From Microbulbifer sp. Q7 (GTDB taxonomy: Bacteria; Pseudomonadota; Gammaproteobacteria; Pseudomonadales; Cellvibrionaceae), in contig NZ_LROY01000001.1 of the NCBI RefSeq assembly GCF_001639145.1, forward strand, positions 374,501 to 438,500: a DNA stretch of 64,000 nt, read 5' to 3'. Under the pieces are notes generated by a model. That model was not told the DNA's origin. It worked only from the letters and a program-made list of their open reading frames with translations, and did not search any database. A program made the position numbers and the translations under genes. Below are positions 16,706-25,650 of this stretch, in pieces (position 1 is the first letter of the stretch; each line of letters starts with the position of its first letter).

Positions 16706-16927
16706 CCGCTTGTATCGCAGCTTGCACCTTCAAACTCATGAAACACCTTCAGCGTGATTCCGCCTATTTTCAGCCTAGCTCAAGGCTGTCCGACTAGCCC
16801 GCGGCGGCGTATACCAGCGCGGCTTCATTGGTGCAGAAGTGAAAAAGCGGGGAATTGGAGAGGGGAGGAGCGAGGGCGACAATGAAAGAGCCGCCCCGGG
16901 ATGGTTCAGTCGAGGTGTTTGGGACCT

Positions 16928-17722
16928 TTAGGCGGGGTATCGCAACAACGTCATATGCAGCAGGTTTACCCCCCAGTGGGCAAACACACAGGCCCAGAAG
17001 CTGCCGCGCAGCTGCCACACCAGTGCATAACCCAGCCCGGCCACACCAACCAACGCCATAAGCGCTGGCGTTGCCGCCCAGCCGGTGTGCAGGGTGGTAA
17101 ACACGGTCGCGACGAAGAGAGTGGGAAGCCAACGCCATTTACCGGTGAGCCATTCCCCCAGGCCCCGCTGCATCACCCAACGAAAGAATCCTTCTTCCGC
17201 AATGCACACCACCAGCAGGTTAATCAGTGCGGCGATAGCGATGGTGGCATTCAGCTTGGGAGAAACACCGAGCAGAAGCGCACCCAGTAGCACCGGTACC
17301 GCGACTGCTGCGGCGATTACCGGCAGGTCCGAACGCTTCAGGGGCTGCGGCCGATATAACATGAAGATCACTACTGTCAGCGCGATGATCGCCTTGGCTG
17401 GTCGCAAACTGGCATAGATCACATTGCCTTCGGCATCGGTGTAGGGCGGCAACACGGTGATGTGGTCATTGCCGGGTATCAGGCCACTGTTGACCACCAG
17501 CATCAGTGCCCCGGTGATCACAAAACTCAACGCGCGTTTCCAGCGCCTGGCATTTTCCATGGCAACCAGCCCGAGCCAGATCGCCGGCGCAAAGGTGCCG
17601 ATCCAGCCGAACGGTATGGCCAGTAAACACAGAAGCGACGCCGGCAGCCAAAGCGATTTGGTGTCGAAGGGTGTGGCAGCGCGAATCACTGGCGCGCCGT
17701 CATGAACATTAAGTGAAAACAT
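16928..17722 (-). CDS. CPBP family intramembrane metalloprotease
   Basis: 264 aa from the ATG at 17722 (MFSLNVHDG); 20 further codons upstream are open but begin within a poorly conserved stretch. Multiple membrane segments and the CPBP/Abi motifs: AEEGFFRWVMQRG (EExxxR), FTTLHTGW (FxxxH) and ANHW-type FAHWGVNLLH. Members include Rce1-like CAAX proteases and bacterial immunity or processing proteins; the substrate here cannot be read. The 222 bp between its stop and the 66-aa gene hold nothing I recognise. Confidence 0.88.
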   Translation of the reverse strand: MFSLNVHDGAPVIRAATPFDTKSLWLPASLLCLLAIPFGWIGTFAPAIWLGLVAMENARRWKRALSFVITGALMLVVNSGLIPGNDHITVLPPYTDAEGNVIYASLRPAKAIIALTVVIFMLYRPQPLKRSDLPVIAAAVAVPVLLGALLLGVSPKLNATIAIAALINLLVVCIAEEGFFRWVMQRGLGEWLTGKWRWLPTLFVATVFTTLHTGWAATPALMALVGVAGLGYALVWQLRGSFWACVFAHWGVNLLHMTLLRYPA

Positions 17723-17806
17723 AGAAAATCCATTTTCGGTTTCGTCAAACGAGAGCAGGCGCCATCTTAGCGCCTGCTGCAATCCATTTCAGTGAAGAAA
17801 TTCCCG

Positions 17807-18475
17807 CTATCCGTTATACGTGGCCCGCATGGATCGATAGGTGAGCTTCATTTTTGCCGGGTCCAGCGGCGCCTTGAAGAAACCGTGATAGTGTCCGCGC
17901 GGATTGATCAGCACAACCTGGGATCCGTGATCCACGGTGTAATTTCCGTCTTCCAGGGGCACCTTGTTGAACGGAACATTCAGCTGGTTGGCAAAGCGTT
18001 TCAGGTTAAGGAATTCGCCAGTAACCCCGTAGAAGTCGGGATTAAAGTAGCGAACATAGCTGTGCAGCTGCTCGGGTTTATCCCGTTGGGGGTCGACAGA
18101 AACCAGTAAAATATCCGTATCTTCCTGCGTGTCCTCATCCAGTGTCTGGTAGAAATTATTCAGCGTCGCAAGCGTGGTGGGACAAACGTCCGGACAATGG
18201 GTAAAGCCGAAAAACACCAGGGTCCAGCGCCCCGCCAGATCCGTGGTTTTGAAGGCATCCCCGGTATCCGCAAGCAGCTCGAATTCGTCGAGTATGCGCG
18301 GCCGCTCCAGCTTGATCGCACCATTGGCACGCAACTCCGCCTCGGTAATCACCCGCGGCTGATTCAATTTATTCAAAAAGCCGAGCAACACCGCCACCAT
18401 GAACACCACCATGACTACGACGGTGAGATAAATTCCCCGCTTCTGCTCCCGGGTTTGTTGGACATTCTCGCTCAT
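17807..18475 (-). CDS. SCO1/SenC/PrrC family copper chaperone
   Basis: 222 aa with one N-terminal membrane anchor (GIYLTVVVMVVFMVAVLLGF) and a periplasmic thioredoxin fold. THCPDVCPTTL gives the copper-binding CxxxC (Cys94, Cys98), with the distal ligand His183 in TVDHGSQ. Sco proteins deliver copper to the CuA site of oxidase subunit II. It is the last gene of the oxidase cluster, 2 nt after cyoE, so cotranscription is near certain. Confidence 0.95.
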   Translation of the reverse strand: MSENVQQTREQKRGIYLTVVVMVVFMVAVLLGFLNKLNQPRVITEAELRANGAIKLERPRILDEFELLADTGDAFKTTDLAGRWTLVFFGFTHCPDVCPTTLATLNNFYQTLDEDTQEDTDILLVSVDPQRDKPEQLHSYVRYFNPDFYGVTGEFLNLKRFANQLNVPFNKVPLEDGNYTVDHGSQVVLINPRGHYHGFFKAPLDPAKMKLTYRSMRATYNG

Positions 18476-18477
18476 GT

Positions 18478-19386
18478 TCAGGCTCCACTCGTCGGCAACG
18501 CCACCAGGTAGTGATCCAGCAGCATGATACAGAACAGTGCCATCAGGTAGATGATGGAGTACTTGAAGGTTTCCATTCCCGCTTTGGGGTTTTTATCCCG
18601 CAGCATTTCAATGGCCCAGTAGAGGAACCCGATCCCCAGTACGACTGCGCCCAACAAATACATCCAGCCAAGCATGGCCGTTGCAAACGGAAGCAGGCTC
18701 ACCGCAAACAGGATGATGGTGTAGAGAAGAATATGGACTTTGGTGTAACGCACACCGTGGGTGATGGGCAGCATGGGAATTTCTGCCTTGGCGTAATCAT
18801 CACGGCGGTGCACCGCCAGCGCCCAGAAATGGGGCGGCGTCCAGGCAAAAATGATCAACGCAAGCAGTAACCCGTGACCGTGCATCTCGCCGGTCACCGC
18901 CACCCAACCCAGCAGAGGCGGCGCCGCACCGGCGAGACCACCAATCACGATATTCTGCGGTGTCGCACGCTTCAGAAACATGGTGTAGACAACGGCATAG
19001 CCCAGCAGCGACAGCAAGGTCAGCCATGCGGTCAGCGGGTTCACAAAAGCCAGCAGGATCGCCATTCCGCTGCACCCGAGAACGAGGGCGAATACCAACG
19101 CTTTTTGCGGCTCGACCCGACCCCTCGCCACCGGTCGGTTGGTGGTACGCGCCATTTTGATGTCGACATGACGATCCACCAGATGGTTGACCGCGGCGGC
19201 ACCGCCAGCACACAAGGCAATGCCGATGTTCCCCAGTATCAGAATATCCAGTGGCACCATCCCCGGTACGGCCAGCAGCATACCGATCACGGAGGTGAGG
19301 ATCATCAACATCACCACCCGCGGTTTGGTGAGTTCGTAGTAATCGCGCCAGCCGGCGCGCTGAACATTAACTGCCTGGATACTCAT
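18478..19386 (-). CDS. cyoE: Protoheme IX farnesyltransferase (heme O synthase)
   Basis: 302 aa from the ATG at 19386, which has GAGGTGG before it; a longer frame adds 22 unlikely residues. UbiA-type prenyltransferase with about nine membrane helices. ELTKPRVVMLMILTS at the start and NHLVDRHVDIKMARTTNRP carry the Asp-rich isoprenoid-binding site. It converts heme B to heme O, which CtaA upstream turns into heme A for the oxidase. Also called ctaB/cox10. Confidence 0.95.
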   Translation of the reverse strand: MSIQAVNVQRAGWRDYYELTKPRVVMLMILTSVIGMLLAVPGMVPLDILILGNIGIALCAGGAAAVNHLVDRHVDIKMARTTNRPVARGRVEPQKALVFALVLGCSGMAILLAFVNPLTAWLTLLSLLGYAVVYTMFLKRATPQNIVIGGLAGAAPPLLGWVAVTGEMHGHGLLLALIIFAWTPPHFWALAVHRRDDYAKAEIPMLPITHGVRYTKVHILLYTIILFAVSLLPFATAMLGWMYLLGAVVLGIGFLYWAIEMLRDKNPKAGMETFKYSIIYLMALFCIMLLDHYLVALPTSGA

Positions 19387-19527
19387 GGTTACCACCTCGA
19401 TAGCATTTTTATAGTTGGCCCATTCCCTTGGCCTTTCTGCGAGGCCGGTCACTTGGTGTGACCCGGCGTGCTCCCTTGTATTTAACCAGAGGTACGACTC
19501 GATCCTCTTGCAAAGACAATTTGTTCG

Positions 19528-20580
19528 TTATGCAAAGCTCCTGTTCGCTGCCTGCACGGTATTAATGCGATAACAGAAGGTCAGCAGGCTTAACAGCAAC
19601 AGTGCCGCGCCCGCATTGTGCGCCACCGCAATCGACAGCGGTAACGACATCACCACGTTCGCAATTCCGAGCCCTACTTGCAAGCACAAAACAGCGAACA
19701 ACCCCTGCGCCCAGCGACGGGATCCTGCACGCCAGGCGAGCAGGCAAAGCAGGCTTACCAGGAGCGTGACGATGATTGCGCCGATACGATGGGTCATATG
19801 AATAGCCGTGCGCGCATCGCCCTCCAGTGCGCCACCCAGATAGTTCGGCCCGATCTGTTGTGCGATATTGAATCCCTGGGCGAAGTCCGTTTCTGGCCAC
19901 CACTGGTTGTGACAGGTAGGGAAATCCGGACAGGCGAGTGCGGCGTAATTGGCACTGGTCCAACCACCGAGGGTAATCTGTAGGGCCACTGCGACGACCG
20001 CCGCCACCGCGAGCGGACGTAACTTTTGCAACGCGGTGAACTCCTGGGGCGGGATCACGCGTTTTCGATAACGCAGTCGCTCAACCAGCATCCACAGTAA
20101 CGAGACAGTGGCCATGCCACCCAGTAAATGCGCGGTCACGACTTGCGGCCAAAGTTTCAGGGTTACCGTCCACATACCAAACGCAGCCTGCAGTACGATT
20201 AATCCCAGTAAAATGTGGCTCTGAATAAATCCGCGATGCCCGCGACGGCGCCAGAACATCACCGTGAGGCCGGCAACCAGTAGCAGCAGCATGCCGGCAA
20301 AATACCGGTGCACCATTTCCGGCCAGGTTTTATCGGTTTCTACGGGAGTATCCGGAAATGCCTGATTCGCCGCGGCAATTTCGTGGCCCTCATTCGGCCA
20401 CAGCAGGTGCCCGTAGCAACCGGGCCAGTCGGGACACCCCAGGCCCGCATGCGTCAGGCGGGTGAACGCGCCAAGCACGATGACCACCAGTGCCAGTCCG
20501 GTGCCGATCAACGCCAGGCGGAAGCGCCAGTCTTTTTTGTAATTTTTTCTCAGTTCGGTGATGTCGGATTCCACATCCAT
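19528..20580 (-). CDS. ctaA: Heme A synthase (COX15/CtaA)
   Basis: 350 aa from the ATG at 20580, preceded by AGGAGAG at the right distance; the in-frame ATG nine codons earlier overlaps that SD. Eight membrane helices are visible; conserved parts include GAFTRLTHAGLGCPDWPGCYG, EMVHRYFAGMLLL, TAHLLGGM and IHMTHRIGA with the heme-ligand histidines. Cysteines in GLGCPDWPGC and ACPDFPTC form the paired loop cysteines of this subtype. It oxidises heme O to heme A. Confidence 0.95.
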   Translation of the reverse strand: MDVESDITELRKNYKKDWRFRLALIGTGLALVVIVLGAFTRLTHAGLGCPDWPGCYGHLLWPNEGHEIAAANQAFPDTPVETDKTWPEMVHRYFAGMLLLLVAGLTVMFWRRRGHRGFIQSHILLGLIVLQAAFGMWTVTLKLWPQVVTAHLLGGMATVSLLWMLVERLRYRKRVIPPQEFTALQKLRPLAVAAVVAVALQITLGGWTSANYAALACPDFPTCHNQWWPETDFAQGFNIAQQIGPNYLGGALEGDARTAIHMTHRIGAIIVTLLVSLLCLLAWRAGSRRWAQGLFAVLCLQVGLGIANVVMSLPLSIAVAHNAGAALLLLSLLTFCYRINTVQAANRSFA

Positions 20581-20670
20581 TTTGCTCTCTCCTGAGGCTT
20601 GATTCACAGGGGGCCTTGTTGATCTGGATAGCTACCGCGTTGAGCAGGCCAGCTACCGCGATCGCGGCCT

Positions 20671-21321
20671 CTATTTTTCGTAGGAGTACTTCAGCAGTCG
20701 TTTGATATCTTTGAGTATCTGGTTGCCGGTATGCCGGTTGTTGTAAACCATCATCGCGAAACCATTCTGATCCACCAGCAGTACGCTTGGCCGCGCCAAT
20801 TGCGCGTGGTCGCTGTCCGCGAGCCAGCGCTCGACCTGCTGCGAGTCCGCCATGGAAAAACGCAACAGAGGGTGCTGGCTGGCCAGATCCTGGTGGCGCA
20901 GTTCAGTGAGGGGCTCGCCGGTCACCAACAGGCGCTCTACGCGAGGGGCCTTTTCGGCGAGGCGGATGTGGACCTGGCGGGTGGTATACAGCAGCTTCTC
21001 GCATTCGCCTGCACACTTCTCATCGGCAACAATCAGGTAGCGCCACTTGGGCTCTTCATCGGACAGATTGATCCGCTGGCCATCGCGCTCGATCAGGTCA
21101 AGCTCGGCCACCTGCTGGGCCGGTTTCAGCAGCTCACCCTGATTGACGGTATCGGAAGGTATACCGATACCGGTGTAAAACACCACATAGGCGGCCAGGA
21201 TCGGCAGCGCTACCGATGCAAATACGGTAAAACCGGCAAGGCGGCTGGGACCGGTTGACGGGCGTTGATTGCCGCCGTCGTCACCGCTGATGGAGTGTTC
21301 GATTTGAGTATTCTCTGCCAC
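20671..21321 (-). CDS. Membrane-anchored Sco-like protein of the oxidase cluster
   Basis: 216 aa: cytoplasmic N-terminus, one anchor (VFASVALPILAAYVVFYTGIG) and a periplasmic domain. The cluster position matches an unnamed gene in Pseudomonas oxidase operons. WRYLIVADEKCAGECEKLL (Cys103, Cys107) aligns by eye with RWTLVFFGFTHCPDVCPTT of the Sco protein four genes away, and PSVLLVDQNGFAMMVYN with the Sco VVLINPRGHYHGFF strand. So it looks like a diverged thioredoxin-fold protein keeping CxxxC. A copper or thiol role in oxidase assembly is inferred. Confidence 0.7.
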   Translation of the reverse strand: MAENTQIEHSISGDDGGNQRPSTGPSRLAGFTVFASVALPILAAYVVFYTGIGIPSDTVNQGELLKPAQQVAELDLIERDGQRINLSDEEPKWRYLIVADEKCAGECEKLLYTTRQVHIRLAEKAPRVERLLVTGEPLTELRHQDLASQHPLLRFSMADSQQVERWLADSDHAQLARPSVLLVDQNGFAMMVYNNRHTGNQILKDIKRLLKYSYEK

Positions 21322-21415
21322 GATCTGACCTCACTACTGCGCCGCCGTGTGCCCGGTTTCCCGCCAGGCTTGCCGGGATACCGAGATGGGATGGCTCGTT
21401 ATTGTTATTCGTTGA

Positions 21416-22276
21416 TTATGTCTGTTCTGGCGAATTTTTAAACCACTTTTCTCGCACAATTTCCCGCGTTCTGGTCGCGGCCAGCAACCACATGACCAGC
21501 AGTGCAGCGGCCATCAAGAACCATTGCACGGCGTAGCCACGATGCTTTTGTGGATTTGTGGTGATCAATTGCCAGTCGGTCACCAGTGCCGTATCCGAGT
21601 CCGCACCGAGCCGCACGTGCCACTGGGGATGCTGCAGCCCCAGCCGCCTGCCCAGCCCCGCATCCATCGACTGAATGCGCCCGTGCCCGTCGGCTACAGC
21701 TGTGGAAGGGCGTGGACCCTCTTGATCGCTCTCCGCGCTCGGATACAGAAATCCGGTCACCACCTTGGCGGCCAGTGGGTAACGCACTTCCGGTAGTTGG
21801 CCACGATCCGGGCCGGCAGCAAGCCAACCGCGATTGATCAGCCAGCGCGACTTTTTCCCGGTCTTGGCGTGGCCGACATTCGCGCTGACCTCAAATACCT
21901 GTAACACCTCATAGCCCACGCGACCGTTGCGCGTCCGGTTGTCGAGGTACAGGTATTCGTCGGTGTAGACACCGAGCAAGCGGACCGGGGTAAAGATTTC
22001 CAGGGATTCAAGCCCGGACACCGATACCGGCTGAGAGGAGAGACGAGTGTTTAGTTGCTGGAGAATCTGCTGCTTTTCTTCGGCACGGTGCAATTGCCAG
22101 TTGCCGAGCCCGACCAACAGGGGAAAAAAGAAAAGGCACAGGGCGCTGAGAGTCCAGCTGCGGATAAATGCTACACTGGCAACGCGCGGTGGGTCGCCCG
22201 CTTCCGTGGAGAGTATTCCGGTCCCGGTGGATACTGCGTTATCGTCTTTATGTGACGATTCATTCGGAACAGTCAT
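21416..22276 (-). CDS. SURF1 family oxidase assembly protein
   Basis: 286 aa with two membrane helices, one near residues 40-60 and one at the C-terminus (VQWFLMAAALLVMWLLAAT). LGNWQLHRAEEKQQIL after the first helix and RGYAVQWF before the second are hallmarks of SURF1/Shy1. Family role: supports heme A insertion into subunit I of cytochrome c oxidase. It is in the expected place between coxC and ctaA. Confidence 0.92.
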   Translation of the reverse strand: MTVPNESSHKDDNAVSTGTGILSTEAGDPPRVASVAFIRSWTLSALCLFFFPLLVGLGNWQLHRAEEKQQILQQLNTRLSSQPVSVSGLESLEIFTPVRLLGVYTDEYLYLDNRTRNGRVGYEVLQVFEVSANVGHAKTGKKSRWLINRGWLAAGPDRGQLPEVRYPLAAKVVTGFLYPSAESDQEGPRPSTAVADGHGRIQSMDAGLGRRLGLQHPQWHVRLGADSDTALVTDWQLITTNPQKHRGYAVQWFLMAAALLVMWLLAATRTREIVREKWFKNSPEQT

Positions 22277-22308
22277 GCCAACAATACTTCTATAAATGGC
22301 GGTTAATT

Positions 22309-22533
22309 ATGTGGCTAAAAGCAATAATCGTGTTGCTGTTTCTCGCCGTGCTGGCGAGCCTGACCAGCGCCCTGCTCTTCTTACTGCGTGATATGGGTGC
22401 GCCCGAATCCAAGCGTACACTCTATGCTCTCGGGGTTCGCATTTCCCTTGCCGCGCTTCTCCTTGTGGCCATCTGGTATGGCTTCCACAGTGGAGTGCTT
22501 TCCAACACCGCGCCCTGGGCCAATCGATACTGA
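22309..22533 (+). CDS. DUF2909 family twin-helix membrane protein
   Basis: 74 aa from the ATG at 22309. Two hydrophobic helices: MWLKAIIVLLFLAVLASLTS and ISLAALLLVAIWYGF, separated by LLRDMGAPESKRTLYALGVR. The double-helix layout and RDMG...KRT loop fit DUF2909, which usually sits next to oxidase genes. Unlike its neighbours it is read on the plus strand, nested between coxC and the SURF1 gene. Function unknown; the location suggests oxidase assembly. Confidence 0.8.
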   Translation: MWLKAIIVLLFLAVLASLTSALLFLLRDMGAPESKRTLYALGVRISLAALLLVAIWYGFHSGVLSNTAPWANRY

Positions 22534-22542
22534 GCAACCGTC

Positions 22543-22572
22543 ATGGTGGATGGGCGACCTCCCATCCACCAT
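22543..22572. terminator. 12-bp perfect hairpin between convergent genes
   Basis: ATGGTGGATGGG/CCCATCCACCAT with a 6-nt loop between the DUF2909 gene and coxC. No T tract follows, so termination would be of the weak or bidirectional hairpin kind. Its GGTGGATG core resembles the short palindromes at 38.5 and 60.4 kb. Confidence 0.55.
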
Positions 22573-22584
22573 TTGCTTGCGGGT

Positions 22585-23475
22585 TTACGCACCCAGCACG
22601 TAAACAAAGATAAACAGGCCTACCCAAACCACATCGACAAAGTGCCAGTACCAGCTCGCCGCCTCAAAACCAAAGTGGTCGTCCGGCTTGAAATGATGGG
22701 CGATGACCGAGCGCAGCAACATGATCAGCAGCATGATGGTTCCCAGCGTTACATGCGCGCCATGGAAACCGGTCAGCATAAAGAAGGTGGTGCCGTAGAT
22801 GCCGGATTCGAGTGTCAATCCCAGCTGCTGATAGGCTTCGAGATATTCCTCTACCTGGAAAAACAGGAAGGTAAAACCCAGTATAACGGTGGCACCCAGC
22901 CACAGATTGAACCCCTGGCGCTTGCCCTTCTTCAGATACACATGCGCGACATGCACGGTGACACTGGAGGCAAGCAGCAGCACCGTGTTCAACAGCGGCA
23001 GGTGCCAGGGATCAATAATACCCTTGGGACCAACCACTTTGGCCGCATCGCCGGCCACCGCCTGCTCCGGGGTCACCATCAATGGCCAGGTATTCTGAAA
23101 GCCCTCCCATAACATGTTAGAGGAGCCGCGGTCGCCCTCACCGCCCAACCAGGGCAGGGTAAAGGTGCGAATGTAATACAGCGCACCAAAGAATGCCGCG
23201 AAGAACATCACTTCAGAAAAAATAAACCAGCCCATACCCCACACATAAGAGCGCTTAAGCTGGTCGCTGTTGAGCCCCTGCATGTTTTCCTGGATCACCG
23301 CCGCAAACCAGAACCACAGCACCGTGGCCATGGATAGTGCGCCGGCAAAGAAAATATAGGAGCTACCGCCATTGATCCAATTGGCGGCACCGAAGGCCGT
23401 CAGGAAGATGCCGATGGTGGCGAAGATAGGCAGCCGGGACTGCTCGGGAACATAGTAGCTGCTTTCGGTGGCCAT
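22585..23475 (-). CDS. ctaE: Cytochrome c oxidase subunit III
   Basis: 296 aa, seven membrane helices. Signature stretches: YVWGMGWFIFSEVMFFAAFF, the conserved glutamate in the FSEVMFF helix, then TGFHGAHVTLGTIML and the C-terminal ASWYWHFVDVVWVGLFIFVY. It stabilises subunit I. It follows cox11 by 6 bp. Also called coxC. Confidence 0.96.
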   Translation of the reverse strand: MATESSYYVPEQSRLPIFATIGIFLTAFGAANWINGGSSYIFFAGALSMATVLWFWFAAVIQENMQGLNSDQLKRSYVWGMGWFIFSEVMFFAAFFGALYYIRTFTLPWLGGEGDRGSSNMLWEGFQNTWPLMVTPEQAVAGDAAKVVGPKGIIDPWHLPLLNTVLLLASSVTVHVAHVYLKKGKRQGFNLWLGATVILGFTFLFFQVEEYLEAYQQLGLTLESGIYGTTFFMLTGFHGAHVTLGTIMLLIMLLRSVIAHHFKPDDHFGFEAASWYWHFVDVVWVGLFIFVYVLGA

Positions 23476-23481
23476 AGTTTT

Positions 23482-24054
23482 TTATCCCTCTCGCTCGGAG
23501 TCGGTATTTTTGTTGTTCGCTTGTTTGGCAATTCTTTCCGTGACATCAAACAGCGTGTAGGAAAGCGTAATGGTGTTTACACCGGCAGGCAGATCCGGGT
23601 CGACAATAAAGCGCAGCCCCAGTTCGGCCGTTTCTCCGGCAGCGAGCGCCTGCTGGTTAAAGCAGAAACACTCGGTCTTGTGGAAATAGCTCGCCGCCTT
23701 GAATGGCACCACACTGGGAATGGCCTGGCCGATCATGTCGGCGTCGGTGGGGTTGCGCGCATGGAATACGGTGTCTACCGCCTCACCGGGATGCACATAG
23801 ATTTCCACCGTATCGGGCTTGAATTCCCAGGGCATGTTTTCATTGTTGCTGGCAACAAACTGCACTTTTACCCTGCGCTCCGTGTCCACCGCCGCCGGCA
23901 CCGCCTCATAGCGGCCGCCGGTTTTCCCGTTGAGCCCGGTGACTTCACAGAAGGCGTCGTAGAGCGGCGGCATGATGAACAGCGCAAAGCCGAGCATGCT
24001 GACCGCGAGGGTCAGCATCTTGACGGTGGTTTTTGCGTTTGCACTCATGGACAT
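23482..24054 (-). CDS. ctaG: Cytochrome c oxidase assembly protein CtaG (Cox11)
   Basis: 190 aa from the ATG at 24054 (another ATG two codons in is possible); AGCAGG lies upstream. One N-terminal anchor (TLAVSMLGFALFIMPPLYDAFCEVTGLNGK) and a periplasmic immunoglobulin-like domain. TECFCFNQQAL carries the copper-binding CxC. It delivers copper to the CuB site of subunit I. The gene sits between coxA and coxC as in other proteobacteria. Confidence 0.95.
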   Translation of the reverse strand: MSMSANAKTTVKMLTLAVSMLGFALFIMPPLYDAFCEVTGLNGKTGGRYEAVPAAVDTERRVKVQFVASNNENMPWEFKPDTVEIYVHPGEAVDTVFHARNPTDADMIGQAIPSVVPFKAASYFHKTECFCFNQQALAAGETAELGLRFIVDPDLPAGVNTITLSYTLFDVTERIAKQANNKNTDSEREG

Positions 24055-24075
24055 GGGTATTACCTGCTCACGCAA

Positions 24076-25626
24076 TCAGCGTACGACCGGTGGCGTGCTG
24101 AAGGTATGGTACGGCGCCGGTGACGGCACGCTCCACTCCAGCCCTTCCGGGTTTTCCCAGACCTCGTCGGTGGCCTTTTTGCCACCCTTCACGGTGCGGA
24201 TCACGTTGAACAGGAACACGATCTGTGCCGCGCCGAACAGGAAGGCTCCCATACTGGCGATCTGGTTGAAGTCGGCAAATTGCAGCGCGTAGTCCGGAAT
24301 GCGGCGCGGCATGCCGGCAAGGCCGACGAAATGCATGGGGAAGAAGGTCACATTCAGGCCGACAAACGCCATCCAGAAATGCACTTTACCCATGGTCTCG
24401 TTGTACATGTTGCCGGTCCACTTCGGCAGCCAGTAATACACACCCGCGGTGATCGAGAAGATGGCTCCAGGCACCAGCACGTAGTGGAAGTGCGCCACCA
24501 CAAAGTAGGTATCGTGATACTGGAAGTCCGCCGGTGCGATGGCGAGCATCAGGCCGGAGAAACCGCCCAGGGTAAACAGTATTACAAACGCGATCGAGAA
24601 CAGCATGGGCGTTTCGAAGGTCATCGACCCGCGGAACATGGTGGTTACCCAGTTGAACACCTTCACCCCGGTGGGTACCGCGATCAGCATGGTGGCGTAC
24701 ATGAAGAACAGCTCACCGGCAATCGGCATACCCACAGTAAACATGTGGTGCGCCCACACGATAAAGCTGAGGAAGGCGATCGACGCGGTGGCGTACACCA
24801 TGGAGCTGTAACCGAACAGCGGCTTGCGCGCGAAGGTGGGAATGATCGCCGACACAATACCGAAGGCCGGCAGGATCATGATGTATACCTCGGGGTGACC
24901 GAAGAACCAGAACACGTGCTGGAACAGGACCGGGTCACCACCACCGGCAGCGCTGAAGAAGCTGGTGCCGAAGTGAATATCCATCAACATCATGGTGACC
25001 ACGCCCGCGAGCACCGGCATTACCGCAATCAGCAGGTATGCGGTGATCAACCAGGTCCATACGAACAGCGGCATCTTCATCAGCGTCATGCCGGGAGCAC
25101 GCATATTCAAAATGGTCGCCACGATGTTGATGGCGCCCATGATGGAAGACGCACCCATGATATGCACGGCGAAGATAAAGAAGGTTACGCTGGGCGGCGC
25201 ATATTCTGTGGAGAGCGGTGCGTAGAAGGTCCACCCGAAGTCCGGTGCACCACCTTCCATGAACAGGGTGGATGTCAGCATCGCGAACGCGAATGGCAGA
25301 ATCCAGAAGCTCCAGTTGTTCATGCGCGGCAGAGCCATGTCCGGGGCACCGATCATCATCGGTACCATCCAGTTGGCGAGCCCCACAAAGGCGGGCATCA
25401 CCGCACCGAACACCATGATCAGGCCGTGCATGGTGGTCATCTGGTTGAAGAAGGCGGGCTGCACAATCTGCAGGCCGGGCTGGAACAATTCGGCGCGAAT
25501 AACCAGCGCCATACAACCGCCAAGCAGGAACATCGCAAAACTGAACCACAGGTACATCGAGCCGATGTCCTTGTGGTTAGTCGTGTAGAGCCAGCGGGTA
25601 AAACCGGGTTTGGGACCGTGTGCCAT
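24076..25626 (-). CDS. ctaD: Cytochrome c oxidase subunit I (aa3 type)
   Basis: 516 aa with twelve membrane helices. WFFGHPEVYIMILPAFG contains the CuB-ligand His, the helix VI glutamate and the cross-linked Tyr; WAHHMFTVG supplies the two further CuB histidines; HFHYVLVPGA the heme a3/a ligands. The enzyme reduces O2 to water and pumps protons. Subunit II is 24 bp upstream. Also called coxA. Confidence 0.97.
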   Translation of the reverse strand: MAHGPKPGFTRWLYTTNHKDIGSMYLWFSFAMFLLGGCMALVIRAELFQPGLQIVQPAFFNQMTTMHGLIMVFGAVMPAFVGLANWMVPMMIGAPDMALPRMNNWSFWILPFAFAMLTSTLFMEGGAPDFGWTFYAPLSTEYAPPSVTFFIFAVHIMGASSIMGAINIVATILNMRAPGMTLMKMPLFVWTWLITAYLLIAVMPVLAGVVTMMLMDIHFGTSFFSAAGGGDPVLFQHVFWFFGHPEVYIMILPAFGIVSAIIPTFARKPLFGYSSMVYATASIAFLSFIVWAHHMFTVGMPIAGELFFMYATMLIAVPTGVKVFNWVTTMFRGSMTFETPMLFSIAFVILFTLGGFSGLMLAIAPADFQYHDTYFVVAHFHYVLVPGAIFSITAGVYYWLPKWTGNMYNETMGKVHFWMAFVGLNVTFFPMHFVGLAGMPRRIPDYALQFADFNQIASMGAFLFGAAQIVFLFNVIRTVKGGKKATDEVWENPEGLEWSVPSPAPYHTFSTPPVVR

Positions 25627-25650
25627 ATCTAAACTCCTCTCGGCTCCTGC

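Noticed and set aside
24280..25632. 450-codon plus-strand frame over coxA
   Set aside because: Antisense shadow, extreme His/Glu/Arg content, no domain.
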